A stretch of 64,000 nucleotides of DNA. Origin: CAZSNT01 sp964607765. Its GTDB lineage: Bacteria > Verrucomicrobiota > Lentisphaeria > Oligosphaerales > JABHEG01. The stretch is taken from assembly GCA_964607765.1 (NCBI GenBank), contig CAZSNT010000031.1, positions 6,844 to 70,843 on the forward strand. The letters are read 5' to 3'. A program made the position numbers and the translations under genes. The notes under the pieces are model-generated. The model made no database searches. It had not been told where the DNA came from and saw nothing but the letters and a program-made list of their open reading frames with translations. Each line of letters starts with the position of its first letter. Position 1 is the first letter of the stretch. Of this stretch, positions 24,239 through 36,884 are shown in pieces.

Positions 24239-25591
24239 ATGCAACGACCTGTACGAGTGTGTATTGTCAGTTTGGGGTGCAGCAAGAACTTGGTTGACAC
24301 CGAGGTGATGTGCGGGTCGCTCGCTGTGAACGGTTACATGTTGACGAGTGACATGGCGCATGCCGATGTGTTGCTGATCAACACCTGCAGTTTTGTTGCC
24401 GATGCCCGTGCGGAGGCACAGGATGAGATTCGGCAGGCGTTGGCGTGGAAGCGTCGCGGCAAAGGCCGTCGCGTGGTGGTGTCGGGGTGCCTGCCGCAGC
24501 GGGACGTGGGCGAGGTCAGGGATGGGTTTCCGGGCGTTGACCTGTTCCTCGGGCTGGACGACGTGCCGGCCGTGTCGGAGCGGCTGAACGCGCTCGTCGG
24601 CGACAGGGGGAGTGGATCCGGTGCGGCCCGGCCTGCTTTTGCGGAGGCTACATATCTGTACGATCACCTCACGCCGCGGCTGCAGTTGACCCCGAAGAAC
24701 TACGCCTTCGTGAAGATCGCGGAGGGCTGTGACCATCGCTGCTCGTTCTGTGCCATCCCGTCCATTCGCGGACGGCAGCGCAGTCGCGCGCCGGCGTCTG
24801 TTGTTGCCGAGTGCCGCAATCTGCTCGAAGGCGGCACGCACGAGCTGAATCTGATTGCTCAGGACACAACCCGATACGGGGCGGACCGCGATGACGGCGC
24901 GAACCTGCGCGCGTTGCTGCAGGCCTGCGATCAGTTGCCCGGCAGGAAGTGGGTGCGTGTGCTGTATGCCCATCCCAGCCACCTGACGCTGGAGACGCTC
25001 GACGTGATGGCAGCGACGCCGTCGGTCGTTCCGTACCTGGACATTCCGCTCCAGCATATCAGCCAGCCGATTCTGCGTTCCATGGGGCGGGGCATGGGTG
25101 AGGATCAGACACGGGAACTGATGGCGGCGGTGCGGCAGCGCTGGCCTGGCGTGGCAGTGCGCACGGCGTTCCTGGTGGGCTACCCCGGCGAGACGGATGC
25201 TGACTTCGAGCGACTCGCCGAGTTTGTGCGGCAGTATCGCTTCGAACGGCTGGGCGTGTTTGCGTTCTCGCCCGAGCGCGGCACGCGGGCGCTGCAAGCC
25301 GCCGGCGAACCGGTGCCGTCCGAGCTGGCGGCCGAGCGCCGGACCCGGCTGCTGACGTTGCAGCAGGACATCTCGCTGGCGCACAATGCTGCGCTGGTGG
25401 GCAGCGGCTGTGAGGTGCTGGTGGAGGCGGAAGTGGAGCCGGGCAGTTTTGTCGGGCGCACGACTGCGGACGCCCCGGACGTGGACCAGCTCGTGCACTT
25501 CACCGGTCCCGACGACTGCGTCTCTCGAGGCCTTGTGGACGTGCGCATCGCTGCCGCGGAACCCTATGATCTTCACGGTGAAGTAACCTGA
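24239..25591 (+). CDS. rimO: Ribosomal protein S12 methylthiotransferase
   Basis: This 450-residue radical-SAM enzyme adds a methylthio group to the conserved Asp of ribosomal protein S12. The N-terminal MTTase domain begins RVCIVSLGCSKNLVDTEVM, with Cys residues for the first Fe-S cluster (also TCSFV, SGCLP). The radical SAM motif is CDHRCSFCAIPSIRG (C-x3-C-x2-C). The C-terminal TRAM region ends near LVDVRIAAAEPYDLHGEV. SLGCSKN and length favour RimO over MiaB. The ATG at 24239 has GAGGA 10 bases upstream; the frame is open further upstream but without homology. Confidence 0.95.
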   Translation: MQRPVRVCIVSLGCSKNLVDTEVMCGSLAVNGYMLTSDMAHADVLLINTCSFVADARAEAQDEIRQALAWKRRGKGRRVVVSGCLPQRDVGEVRDGFPGVDLFLGLDDVPAVSERLNALVGDRGSGSGAARPAFAEATYLYDHLTPRLQLTPKNYAFVKIAEGCDHRCSFCAIPSIRGRQRSRAPASVVAECRNLLEGGTHELNLIAQDTTRYGADRDDGANLRALLQACDQLPGRKWVRVLYAHPSHLTLETLDVMAATPSVVPYLDIPLQHISQPILRSMGRGMGEDQTRELMAAVRQRWPGVAVRTAFLVGYPGETDADFERLAEFVRQYRFERLGVFAFSPERGTRALQAAGEPVPSELAAERRTRLLTLQQDISLAHNAALVGSGCEVLVEAEVEPGSFVGRTTADAPDVDQLVHFTGPDDCVSRGLVDVRIAAAEPYDLHGEVT

Positions 25592-25706
25592 TGAGGGGCT
25601 CTCTGGGCGGTTGATTTTTGGCGGAGCCGGATTATGTAACAGGACGACTGTATGGCCGCCTGTCCGGGGCGGTCTTCCGGGACCGACGGGTAAGGGTTTC
25701 CCAGCC

Positions 25707-26564
25707 GTGCCACAGACCAAACGACGTGTAGGATCGCGCGCATCGCGCTCCGGCGCCGGGGGCAGGAAAGGCAACGTTGCCGCCCGCATGGCGTTGCGTG
25801 TGGTCTCGTGCGTTGCCGCCGCCGTTGTCGCCGTGGCCGCTGTGGTGGGCAGCGTTTATGGGCTGTGGTGGGTGTTCCTTGCGGCCAACCCGCACTTCAC
25901 GCTGGCTGATATCCGGGTCAATACCACCGGGCGTCTGGTCCCTGAACAGGTCATTGAGAACCTGGCGGATCACGGGATTGAGCCAGGAGTGACCAATCTG
26001 TGGCAGATCGATCTGGGCGCAGCCCGGCGTCACCTCGAGAAGCACGTGCTGGTGGACCGCACAACTGTTGTCAGGCGCCTCCCCGGCGAGCTGGTCGTCA
26101 ACGTCTACGAACGACAGCCGGTGGCGAGGCTGAGGAGTCGCCCCAATCGCCTGATCGACATGGACGGGTATATCCTGCCGCCGCGGCATGGTGACAGCCG
26201 CACCGTTCTCCCGGAAATCACCGGTGTGCGCGGCTTGCGCGAAGCCGCGACGGGGCAGAAGACAAGCGACAAGAAACTGCTGGGCGCCCTGCGGTTCCTG
26301 CAGTTGACCGCCACGCGGCCGGATGGACACTATTACGATGTGGATACGATTCAGCTTGACTACAGCGCGGGCTCGCTGACCGTTCATCTGCATCCTCGCG
26401 GCACGTTCATACGCGGAGCACGGGTCGTGTTGCCCATCGAGAACATGGAGTCCGCGCTGGACAGCCTGACCGCTATCGTTGCCGGCCGGACCCTGAACGG
26501 CAAAGTAACGACGTTTGTGGACGCCACCTACCGAGTGAACGTTCCGGTCAAGCCGCTGGAGTGA
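25707..26564 (+). CDS. FtsQ/DivIB-like POTRA-domain cell division protein
   Basis: This protein has about 285 residues. From a GTG at 25707 it has a basic cytoplasmic head (QTKRRVGSRASRSGAGGRK), one membrane helix (about 30-53, ending GLWWVFLA), then HFTLADIRVNTTGRLVPEQV, which opens a POTRA domain. A beta domain follows (RTTVVRRLPGELVVNVYERQPVA, LIDMDGYILPP), typical of FtsQ, the divisome scaffold linking FtsA/FtsK to FtsB/L. It lies apart from any mur/fts cluster, so the name rests on domain order. The start is uncertain: the first ATG (25788) would remove the basic head. Confidence 0.65.
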   Translation: MPQTKRRVGSRASRSGAGGRKGNVAARMALRVVSCVAAAVVAVAAVVGSVYGLWWVFLAANPHFTLADIRVNTTGRLVPEQVIENLADHGIEPGVTNLWQIDLGAARRHLEKHVLVDRTTVVRRLPGELVVNVYERQPVARLRSRPNRLIDMDGYILPPRHGDSRTVLPEITGVRGLREAATGQKTSDKKLLGALRFLQLTATRPDGHYYDVDTIQLDYSAGSLTVHLHPRGTFIRGARVVLPIENMESALDSLTAIVAGRTLNGKVTTFVDATYRVNVPVKPLE

Positions 26565-26577
26565 GGTGGTCGACCAC

Positions 26578-27144
26578 ATGTCTCCCGCCCCCGTCACCGA
26601 GACGCCTTTCCTGAGACTGGCGAGCAATCGCTGGAGTTGCCGGGCGTTCGACCCGAACCGGCCCGTGCCGCGGCCGCTCGTGGACCTGTGCCTCGAGGCC
26701 GCGCGTCAGGCCCCCTCGGCCTGCAATCGACAGCCTTGGCATTTCGTGCTGGCTGAAGAGGAGGGCGTGCGCGCGGCGCTTTTCGAGCAGGCCAGACTCC
26801 CCGGGATTGCGCACAAGTGGTGGCGTGATGTGCCGCTGTTCGCGGTGCTGTGCGTCGAGCTGGGGCTGGTCACACACCGCATCGCGCCTGCAATTTCCGG
26901 AATTCCCTACTACTTGCTGGACCTGGGTATCGCGGGGGAGCACTTTGTCCTCGCTGCGGCGGAGCAGGGCCTGGCGACGTGCTGGATAGGCTGGTTCCGG
27001 GAAAAGGCGGTGAAGAGAATCCTGTCGATTCCGCGTTCGGTCAGGGCCGTATCGCTGATTGCAGTGGGGTATGCGGCCGATGACCAGGGGCGCAGTTCCG
27101 GCCGCAAAACGGCCGACGAATTCGTGCATTGGGATGGGTGGTAG
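26578..27144 (+). CDS. Nitroreductase family protein
   Basis: This protein of about 188 residues is of the FMN-dependent nitroreductase fold. RWSCRAFDPNRPVPRPLV at the N-terminus is the conserved FMN phosphate-binding segment (usually R-S-x-R), and ARQAPSACNRQPWHFVL is the second FMN motif. QGLATCWIGWFREKAVKRIL and LIAVGYA close the domain. Physiological substrates of such enzymes are often quinones or flavins and cannot be assigned here. An upstream GTG at 26566 is possible, but the ATG at 26578 has GAGG 11 bases before it. The gene begins 13 bases after the ftsQ-like gene and is followed by a strong terminator. Confidence 0.88.
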   Translation: MSPAPVTETPFLRLASNRWSCRAFDPNRPVPRPLVDLCLEAARQAPSACNRQPWHFVLAEEEGVRAALFEQARLPGIAHKWWRDVPLFAVLCVELGLVTHRIAPAISGIPYYLLDLGIAGEHFVLAAAEQGLATCWIGWFREKAVKRILSIPRSVRAVSLIAVGYAADDQGRSSGRKTADEFVHWDGW

Positions 27145-27173
27145 ACTCGACTGCGAGGGGTTGCGACAGACAA

Positions 27174-27201
27174 GAACCGGAATATGCCGGGATTCCGGTT
27201 C
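27174..27201 (+). terminator. Terminator after the nitroreductase gene
   Basis: A perfect 10-bp stem GAACCGGAAT / ATTCCGGTTC with an 8-base loop is followed by CTCTTTG. It lies 30 bases past the nitroreductase stop and separates that unit from the pyrG operon. The spacer up to 27362 also holds TTGTCA and TAATAC boxes that could promote pyrG, although their 15-base spacing is short. Confidence 0.65.
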
Positions 27202-27362
27202 CTCTTTGCGCTGCGACGGGATATATTCCCTGTTTTGTCAACGAGCCGCAACGGGTAATACTGTTTCCTACGCTGGGGACAGAACGGGTCAGGGCAGGCC
27301 TTGCGGGTCCTAAATTGAAGGGTGTTTGGCAGCCACCGCAAGTCACTTGAGGGACGGAGAGA

Positions 27363-28997
27363 ATGCAGAGAAAAGCCCGTGTCACCCGACACATCTTCCT
27401 GACCGGGGGCGTTGTTTCATCACTGGGCAAAGGAATCACGGCTGCGTCGCTTGCGCTTCTGCTCAAACGCCGCGGCTACCGCGTCAAAATCCAGAAGCTC
27501 GACCCCTATCTGAACGTTGATCCAGGCACGATGTCGCCCTTCCAGCACGGCGAAGTCTACGTTACCGATGACGGGGCGGAGACCGACCTGGACCTGGGAC
27601 ACTACGAGCGCTTTGCCGACCTGACCTGCTCCCAGGAAAGCAACTACACCACGGGACGCATCTACAGCAGTGTGATTGCCCGTGAACGGGCTGGCGAGTA
27701 CCTGGGCAAGACGGTTCAGGTGATCCCCCACATCACGGACGAGATCAAGGCGGCCATCCGCACGCTTGACGGTCCGGATGTGGACATTGCCATCACTGAG
27801 ATCGGCGGCACGGCCGGCGATATCGAGTCGCTCCCGTTCCTGGAAGCCATCCGGCAGTACCGGCAGGAGATCGGGCGGCGGCACGGCCTTTTCATTCACC
27901 TTACCCTGGTCCCCTACATCCGGGCAGCGGGAGAGATGAAGACCAAGCCGTCCCAGCAGTCGGTCGGGATCCTGCGCGGCATCGGGATCATCCCGGACCT
28001 GTTGGTCTGCCGCTGCGAGCGCGCCCTTTCCGAGGAACACTTCGAGAAGCTTGCCCTGTTCTGCAACGTGCCGCGCGAACTTGTGTTCGAGGAGTGCGAT
28101 GTGGCGACCTCCATCTACGAGGTGCCCATCGAGCTGGCCAAGCAGGACGTGGACAAGTACATCCTCGAGCTCTTCGGTTTCCACGTCAGCGATCTGGATA
28201 TTGACGACTGGACTGACCTGATCAAGCAATTGAGCAGGCCGCCCCGGAAGGAAGTGGAGATCGCGGTCGTGGGCAAGTACATCAGTCTGCGGGACGCCTA
28301 CAAGAGCATCTACGAAGCGCTCGAGCATGGCGGAATAGCCAACGACTACGGGCTGAAAATTCGCCATGTCGAGGCGGAGGATGTGGAGGCGAAGGGAGCC
28401 GAAGCGTGCCTGGCCGGGGCGCACGGCATCCTGGTCCCCGGCGGTTTCGGCGACCGCGGCGTGGAGGGCAAGATTGCTTCAGTGAAGTATGCGCGGGAGA
28501 ACCGCATCCCGTTCCTCGGCATCTGTCTCGGCATGCAGTGCGCCGTGATCGAGTTCGCCCGGTCCGTGTGCGGACTCGCCGACGCGAACAGCACGGAGTT
28601 CAACCCGGATACGTCGGGGCCCGTTATCGATCTGATGGATGAACAGCGCACCATCACGGACAAAGGCGGCACGATGCGGCTCGGCGCGTACCCGTGCGAA
28701 CTGCGGCGCGCGTCCAAGTCGGCGGCGGCCTATGGCTCTACGCAGATCAGCGAGCGGCATCGGCATCGCTACGAGTTCAACAACACGTTCCGAGACCTGT
28801 TCGCCGAGCACGGCATGTCGGTGATCGGCACGTCGCCCGATGACAAATTGGTCGAGTTGGTCGAGGTGCCGGATCACCCGTGGTTCGTGGCTTGCCAGTT
28901 CCATCCCGAGTTCAAGTCGCGCCCCCTCGCGGCGCACCCGCTGTTCCGTGACTTTGTTGCGGCCGCCGGCCAGATGGATGGAGCGGCCCAGTCGTGA
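27363..28997 (+). CDS. pyrG: CTP synthase
   Basis: This 544-residue enzyme aminates UTP to CTP with ATP and glutamine. The synthetase domain opens RHIFLTGGVVSSLGKGI and contains DPYLNVDPGTMSPFQHGEVY and the ITEIGGTAGDIES loop. The class I glutamine amidotransferase domain (about 290-540) has the nucleophile in FLGICLGMQCAVIE and the His/Glu in ACQFHPEFKSRP. Length is standard. It is the first gene of pyrG-purF-carB-carA-guaA, and its stop overlaps the purF start (GTGA). Confidence 0.97.
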   Translation: MQRKARVTRHIFLTGGVVSSLGKGITAASLALLLKRRGYRVKIQKLDPYLNVDPGTMSPFQHGEVYVTDDGAETDLDLGHYERFADLTCSQESNYTTGRIYSSVIARERAGEYLGKTVQVIPHITDEIKAAIRTLDGPDVDIAITEIGGTAGDIESLPFLEAIRQYRQEIGRRHGLFIHLTLVPYIRAAGEMKTKPSQQSVGILRGIGIIPDLLVCRCERALSEEHFEKLALFCNVPRELVFEECDVATSIYEVPIELAKQDVDKYILELFGFHVSDLDIDDWTDLIKQLSRPPRKEVEIAVVGKYISLRDAYKSIYEALEHGGIANDYGLKIRHVEAEDVEAKGAEACLAGAHGILVPGGFGDRGVEGKIASVKYARENRIPFLGICLGMQCAVIEFARSVCGLADANSTEFNPDTSGPVIDLMDEQRTITDKGGTMRLGAYPCELRRASKSAAAYGSTQISERHRHRYEFNNTFRDLFAEHGMSVIGTSPDDKLVELVEVPDHPWFVACQFHPEFKSRPLAAHPLFRDFVAAAGQMDGAAQS

Positions 28998-30466
28998 GTA
29001 CAGCCAGGCGTCTGGACAGACAGGAAGCGCACGCGATCCACGTGGACAAGCCGAGAGAATACTGCGGCTTGTGCGGGGTCAGCGGCGGCGAGTCTGTGCT
29101 GGAGCGGGTACACCTCGGTCTGCACGCGTTGCAGCATCGCGGCCAGGAAGCGGCCGGCGTGATGGTTGCCGGCAACGGGCGTTGCCACCTGCACAAGGGC
29201 GCCGGACTGGTGGACCACGTCTTCTCGGGCGTCCCGCCGGTGTGGCTCAAGCGCCCTGTCGAACGCGCCATCTCCCATGTTCGTTACTCGACCGCGGGCC
29301 GTTCCGTGGCGTCCAACGCCCAGCCGCTCATGGTGGATGTGGGCGGTGAGTTGATCGGGATCGCGCACAACGGCACTATCTGCAATGCGCGGTCGTTGCG
29401 GGACGAACTGCAGCGGGAAGGTGCGATATTTCAGACAACGACCGACACGGAGCTGATCCTGCATTTGATGGCGCGGTGCCTGCTCACCCGGCACGACGGC
29501 CAGATCTGGGACGCGCTGGAGAACGCACTGCGGCGAGTTCGGGGCGCGTTTGCGTTGTTGCTGTTGACCCGTGACGCCATGGTCGCCGTGCGTGACGCGC
29601 ACGGCTTCCGGCCGTTGGCCATCGGAGATTTCAACGACGGCGGTTATATGGTTGCCAGTGAGACGATTGCCTTTTCCGCCATCGGTGCGAACTACGTGCG
29701 GGACGTGGAGCCCGGCGAGATGGTGATCTGGGACCGGAACAACCGGATGCTGAGTCGCCGCTTTGCCAAGTGTGAACGGCGTGCGCACTGCATTTTTGAG
29801 CATGTCTACTTCTCGCGGCCGGGCAGCCTCGTGTTCGGTGACAGTGTCTATGACGTGCGCAAACAGATGGGGCGCGTGCTCGCCCGTGAGGCCCCCGTCG
29901 AGGCCGACGTGGTCATGCCTATCCCGGACAGCGGCATGTACGCTGCGCTGGGGTACTCGGAGGAGTCCGGGATCCCGTTTGACATGGGTATGAGCAGGAA
30001 CCACTATGTGGGGCGCACGTTCATCGATCCGGGCATGACGTCGCGCCGCAAAATGGTGACCCGGAAGCTGCAGCCGATACCGGAAGCACTGCGTGGGAAA
30101 CGGATTTGCCTGATCGAGGACAGCATTGTGCGCGGATCCACCAGTCGTGCCCGCGTCCATACGCTGCGCGAGGCGGGCGCACGTGAAATCCACATGCGGG
30201 TGAGTTGTCCGCCGCACCGGTTTGGCTGCTATTTCGGGATCGACTTCCCGGAGCGCGGTTCGTTGTTAGCGAACAAGATCCCCAGCGGGGATCTGGCACG
30301 TTCGCTGCGTTTGGATAGTCTGGAGTACCTGTCGCAAGACGGGATGCTGTCTTGCGTGAGTGCTTTCGAGCCCGGTGATTACTGCTGCGCCTGCTTCGAC
30401 GGCCAGTACCCCGTGTGCCCTGACACACTGGATGTGCCGCCGTTGCCGAAGTCGCCGCAAGAGTGA
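28994..30466 (+). CDS. purF: Amidophosphoribosyltransferase
   Basis: This 490-residue enzyme performs the committed step of purine synthesis, PRPP plus glutamine to phosphoribosylamine. A short N-terminal extension precedes EYCGLCGVSGGE, which supplies the Ntn-type nucleophile Cys after processing; ALQHRGQEAAGV and RYSTAG follow. The PRPP loop is ICLIEDSIVRGST. Cys residues in KCERRAHCIFEHVYF, VSCPPHRFGC and CCACFDGQYP match those that bind the 4Fe-4S cluster in the B. subtilis type enzyme. The GTG start overlaps pyrG by 4 bases, implying translational coupling. Confidence 0.96.
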   Translation: MSTARRLDRQEAHAIHVDKPREYCGLCGVSGGESVLERVHLGLHALQHRGQEAAGVMVAGNGRCHLHKGAGLVDHVFSGVPPVWLKRPVERAISHVRYSTAGRSVASNAQPLMVDVGGELIGIAHNGTICNARSLRDELQREGAIFQTTTDTELILHLMARCLLTRHDGQIWDALENALRRVRGAFALLLLTRDAMVAVRDAHGFRPLAIGDFNDGGYMVASETIAFSAIGANYVRDVEPGEMVIWDRNNRMLSRRFAKCERRAHCIFEHVYFSRPGSLVFGDSVYDVRKQMGRVLAREAPVEADVVMPIPDSGMYAALGYSEESGIPFDMGMSRNHYVGRTFIDPGMTSRRKMVTRKLQPIPEALRGKRICLIEDSIVRGSTSRARVHTLREAGAREIHMRVSCPPHRFGCYFGIDFPERGSLLANKIPSGDLARSLRLDSLEYLSQDGMLSCVSAFEPGDYCCACFDGQYPVCPDTLDVPPLPKSPQE

Positions 30467-30542
30467 GTGTGTTGTTGGCGTGCGCGCCTGCAGTTGCAGC
30501 AACTGCCGACGCTGACGCCGCGGCAAATGGGATGTGCTGTTT

Positions 30543-33806
<3,264 letters not shown>

Positions 33807-33811
33807 GCGTT

Positions 33812-34990
33812 TTGGATTCACGGCAGCAGAAGAACTGGAATTGGCGGGAAAAACGCGAGAAGCCTGCGTTTCTGGCGTTCGAGGATGGCACTGTGTTCCG
33901 CGGCGTGTCGGTTGGCGCTGCCCGGGACGTGCTCGGCGAGGTCGTGTTCAATACGGGCATGACGGGCTACCAGGAGATCCTCACCGATCCGTCCTACAGC
34001 GGTCAGATTGTGACCATGACCTACACGGAGATCGGCAATACCGGCATCAATATTGACGACATGGAGGCGCGCCGGGCGTTTGCCAACGGGTTCGTCGTGC
34101 ACGAACTGACGGAGCCGCGGAACTGGCGCAGCCAGATGCCGCTGTCCCAATACTTCGTCGAGCAGGACGTACCGGCCATTTCCGGGATCGATACGCGGGC
34201 GTTGACGTGCAAGCTGCGTACACAGGGCACACTGAAGGCGTTCCTGTGCGTCACCGGCAGCGTTGATGAGAAGCAGGCTGTTCAGAAGGCCTGCGCCTGG
34301 GAAGGCCTGACCGGGCAGGACTACGCCGCGCGCGTCACCTGCGGTGAGACGTTCCAGTGGGATCCGCCCGGGGCGGTGTCGACGTCGTGGGGGCTGGAGA
34401 TGGACGTGGCGGATTTGCCCAAGCCCACGTTCAACGTCGTTGCGTTCGATTTCGGTATCAAGTGGAACATCCTGCGGCGCATGCGGCAGCACGGCATGGC
34501 CGTGACCGTTGTGCCGGCCCACACGCCCGCCGAAGAGGCATTGGCGCTGAAGCCGGACGGTGTGTTCCTCTCGAACGGACCCGCTGACCCGGCCGCGGTC
34601 ACTTACGCCATCGACACAGCCAGGGCGCTGATCGGGAAGGTCCCGCTCATGGGCATCTGCCTCGGTCACCAGATCCTCGGCCTGGCCATGGGCGGCAGCA
34701 CATACCGGCTGAAGTTCGGGCATCACGGCCTGAACCACCCCGTCATGGACCTGGCGACGCGCGAGGTCGAGATTACGTCTCAGAACCACAACTTCGCGAT
34801 TGATCAGGAGTCTCTCGACGCCGGCACGGTGGACGTGACGCACGTGAACCTGAACGACGATACAGTCGAGGGGCTGCGTCACAGGCGTGAGCCGTTGTTC
34901 TGTGTCCAGTACCACCCCGAGGCCTCTCCCGGTCCGCACGATGCCGGGTACCTTTTTGAACGCTTCCAGAAACTGATGACCGAGGCCTGA
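33812..34990 (+). CDS. carA: Carbamoyl-phosphate synthase small subunit
   Basis: This glutamine-hydrolysing subunit of about 392 residues channels ammonia to CarB. The N-terminal domain has FLAFEDGTVFRG, GEVVFNTGMTGYQEILTDPS and ISGIDTRALTCKLR. The class I amidotransferase domain has SNGPADP, the nucleophile loop GICLGHQILGLAMGG and QYHPEASPGP. The frame is open back to 33752, overlapping carB. The TTG at 33812, just after the carB stop and preceded by AAAGG, is the more economical start and gives a normal length. Confidence 0.93.
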   Translation: MDSRQQKNWNWREKREKPAFLAFEDGTVFRGVSVGAARDVLGEVVFNTGMTGYQEILTDPSYSGQIVTMTYTEIGNTGINIDDMEARRAFANGFVVHELTEPRNWRSQMPLSQYFVEQDVPAISGIDTRALTCKLRTQGTLKAFLCVTGSVDEKQAVQKACAWEGLTGQDYAARVTCGETFQWDPPGAVSTSWGLEMDVADLPKPTFNVVAFDFGIKWNILRRMRQHGMAVTVVPAHTPAEEALALKPDGVFLSNGPADPAAVTYAIDTARALIGKVPLMGICLGHQILGLAMGGSTYRLKFGHHGLNHPVMDLATREVEITSQNHNFAIDQESLDAGTVDVTHVNLNDDTVEGLRHRREPLFCVQYHPEASPGPHDAGYLFERFQKLMTEA

Positions 34991-34993
34991 CGG

Positions 34994-36544
34994 ATGCCCC
35001 AGAAGAGAGACGAGAAGATTCTGATCCTCGATTTTGGCTCGCAGTACACGCAGCTGATTGCGCGCCGTGTACGCGAGTGTCGTGTGTACTCCGAGATTGT
35101 GGACAACGGCATCAGCGCGGACGAGGTCCGCGAGCACGCGCCGATGGGCTTGATTCTGAGCGGCGGTCCGGCCAGCGTGCACGAGCCGGATGCTCCCGGC
35201 TGCGATCCTGCGCTGTTCGAGCTCGGCATCCCGATTCTGGGCATCTGCTACGGCCTGCAGTGGATCACGCAGTATTTCGGCGGCAAGGTCAAACGCTCGG
35301 GCTCGCGTGAGTACGGCCCGGCGACGCTCAATGTGGAGCGTCCCAATCCCCTGTTCGAACGTGTGCCGGATCAGCTCCGCGTCTGGATGAGCCATGCGGA
35401 TGAGGTGGCGGACCCGGCCGCGGGATTCGAGCTGATTGCCAGTAGCGACAGTGTGCCGAACGCGGCCGTGTGCGATCCGCAGCGCCGTATCTGGGGCGTA
35501 CAGTTTCATCCGGAAGTCGTGCACACCAAGTTTGGTAAGCGCATTATTCGGAACTTCGCACGCCGCATCTGCGGCTGTCACGGACGGTGGTCGGCACGTG
35601 CCTACATCGACGTGGCTACCGAAGCGGTTCGTGAGCAGGTGGGAGACGCGGGTGTCGTGCTTGGCCTGAGCGGCGGCGTTGACAGCACGGTGGCAGCCGT
35701 GCTGCTGCATCGCGCGATCGGCGACCAGCTGACCTGCGTGTTCGTGGATAACGGTGTGCTGCGGCACCAGGAAGCGGAGCGGCTGCTGGAAGTGTTCCGC
35801 AAACACCTCGACCTCAATGTCAAGTTCGTCGATGCAGGGGACATTTTCATCGACGGGCTGGCAGGTGTGACCGAGCCGGAGCAGAAGCGCAAGATTATCG
35901 GGCACGCGTTCGTCGAAGTCTTCCGCGACGCGGCTGAGGAACTGCATAACGCGCGGTTCCTGGCCCAGGGAACTACCTATCCGGACGTGATTGAGAGCTC
36001 AGGAATCGGGCGTCACGCCGACAACATCAAGAGCCATCACAATGTGGGTGGACTGCCGGCTGAGCTGGGGTTCGACGAGCTGGTCGAGCCGTTGCGCATG
36101 CTGTTCAAGGACGAAGTGCGCGCACTCGGCAAGGAACTGGGACTGCCTGACGAGATTGTGTGGCGCCAGCCGTTCCCCGGTCCCGGGCTGGCCGTGCGTA
36201 TCGTGGGCGAGATTACCCGGGACCGTGTGGCCGTGCTGCAGCAGGCCGATCGGATTGTGATTCAGGAGATGAAGGCGTCAGGCTGGTACCGGCGCGTGTG
36301 GCAGAGCTTTGTCGTGCTACTGCCTGTGCAGACGGTTGGTGTGATGGGGGACGGCCGGACCTACGAGAACGCCGTTGTGCTGCGTGTGGTGCAGAGCTCG
36401 GACGGCATGACCGCCGACTGGGTGCCGCTGCCGCATGCGCTCCTCGGCCGGATTGCCACGCGCATCACGAACGAAGTGCACGGCGTCAATCGCGTTGTCT
36501 ACGACGTGACCTCCAAGCCTCCCGGCACTATCGAGTGGGAGTGA
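34994..36544 (+). CDS. guaA: GMP synthase (glutamine-hydrolysing)
   Basis: This 516-residue enzyme converts XMP to GMP. The N-terminal class I amidotransferase domain has ILDFGSQYTQLIARRVRE, the nucleophile loop GICYGLQ and QFHPEV. The ATP-pyrophosphatase domain has the P-loop VLGLSGGVDSTVAAVLLH. The C-terminal dimerisation domain ends RVVYDVTSKPPGTIEWE, the canonical GuaA terminus. It begins 3 bases after carA and closes the operon. No guaB is nearby. Confidence 0.97.
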   Translation: MPQKRDEKILILDFGSQYTQLIARRVRECRVYSEIVDNGISADEVREHAPMGLILSGGPASVHEPDAPGCDPALFELGIPILGICYGLQWITQYFGGKVKRSGSREYGPATLNVERPNPLFERVPDQLRVWMSHADEVADPAAGFELIASSDSVPNAAVCDPQRRIWGVQFHPEVVHTKFGKRIIRNFARRICGCHGRWSARAYIDVATEAVREQVGDAGVVLGLSGGVDSTVAAVLLHRAIGDQLTCVFVDNGVLRHQEAERLLEVFRKHLDLNVKFVDAGDIFIDGLAGVTEPEQKRKIIGHAFVEVFRDAAEELHNARFLAQGTTYPDVIESSGIGRHADNIKSHHNVGGLPAELGFDELVEPLRMLFKDEVRALGKELGLPDEIVWRQPFPGPGLAVRIVGEITRDRVAVLQQADRIVIQEMKASGWYRRVWQSFVVLLPVQTVGVMGDGRTYENAVVLRVVQSSDGMTADWVPLPHALLGRIATRITNEVHGVNRVVYDVTSKPPGTIEWE

Positions 36545-36582
36545 CGCGGCACCGGCCCTGTGATCCGTGTCGACGACGCCTC

Positions 36583-36681
36583 TCACTTGGCCTGCCTCGA
36601 CTGCCGGACGGTCTCATCGATGTCGTCCGGCGCCATTCCGGCAGCCTTGGCTTGCGCCCTGGCTCGGCCAATCACCGAGTC
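36583..36681 (-). pseudogene. Possible antitoxin C-terminal fragment
   Basis: In this minus-strand frame the last 32 codons read VIGRARAQAKAAGMAPDDI then DETVRQSRQAK. This resembles the C-terminal tail of VapB/AbrB-type antitoxins (RAxAKAAGLxxxDI..I...R). The upstream part of the frame is not antitoxin-like, so the DNA-binding half appears lost, and no toxin gene is nearby. It lies in the 340-base spacer 36545-36884, which has no intact gene. Based on motif memory only. Confidence 0.3.
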
Positions 36682-36686
36682 GGAGA

Positions 36687-36792
36687 GCGTACTGGCGGAC
36701 GAGCCACAGCAGTGTCGTCCAACGTGCCCTGACCAACCGCTGGCTGCACGAACAGGGCGTTGCCGACCTGCGCACATGCGCCCTTCCAGGTG
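36687..36792 (+). pseudogene. Possible remnant of a group II intron reverse transcriptase C-terminus
   Basis: The plus-strand frame contains AYWRTSHSSVVQRALTNRWL followed by HEQGVADLRT. This resembles the extreme C-terminus of group II intron reverse transcriptase/maturases (TN.WL..QG...L). Nothing of the catalytic domains remains, and the reading continues into unrelated sequence. Together with the antitoxin-like fragment beside it, this suggests an eroded mobile-element island after guaA. Low certainty without a database search. Confidence 0.3.
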
Positions 36793-36884
36793 TCTGCTGC
36801 TGCAAAACTCCTCGTCTGGCTTTACTGTATTACAGTGGCGATACTGATGCGGCAACCAACGTAGTAGAGGCAGGAGTCAGGGCG

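Noticed and set aside
33818..35947. Long minus-strand frame (709 codons) opposite carA and guaA
   Set aside because: It is the mirror of high-GC coding sequence with third-position bias; both plus-strand genes are unmistakable. The same applies to frames at 30021-31868, 24230-25789, 31968-32990 and 526-1863.
36567..36884. 106-residue N-terminal extension of the SpoIIE-type protein
   Set aside because: It has no domain similarity to sensors, contains a maturase-like remnant, and the ATG at 36885 has AGGAG at proper distance.
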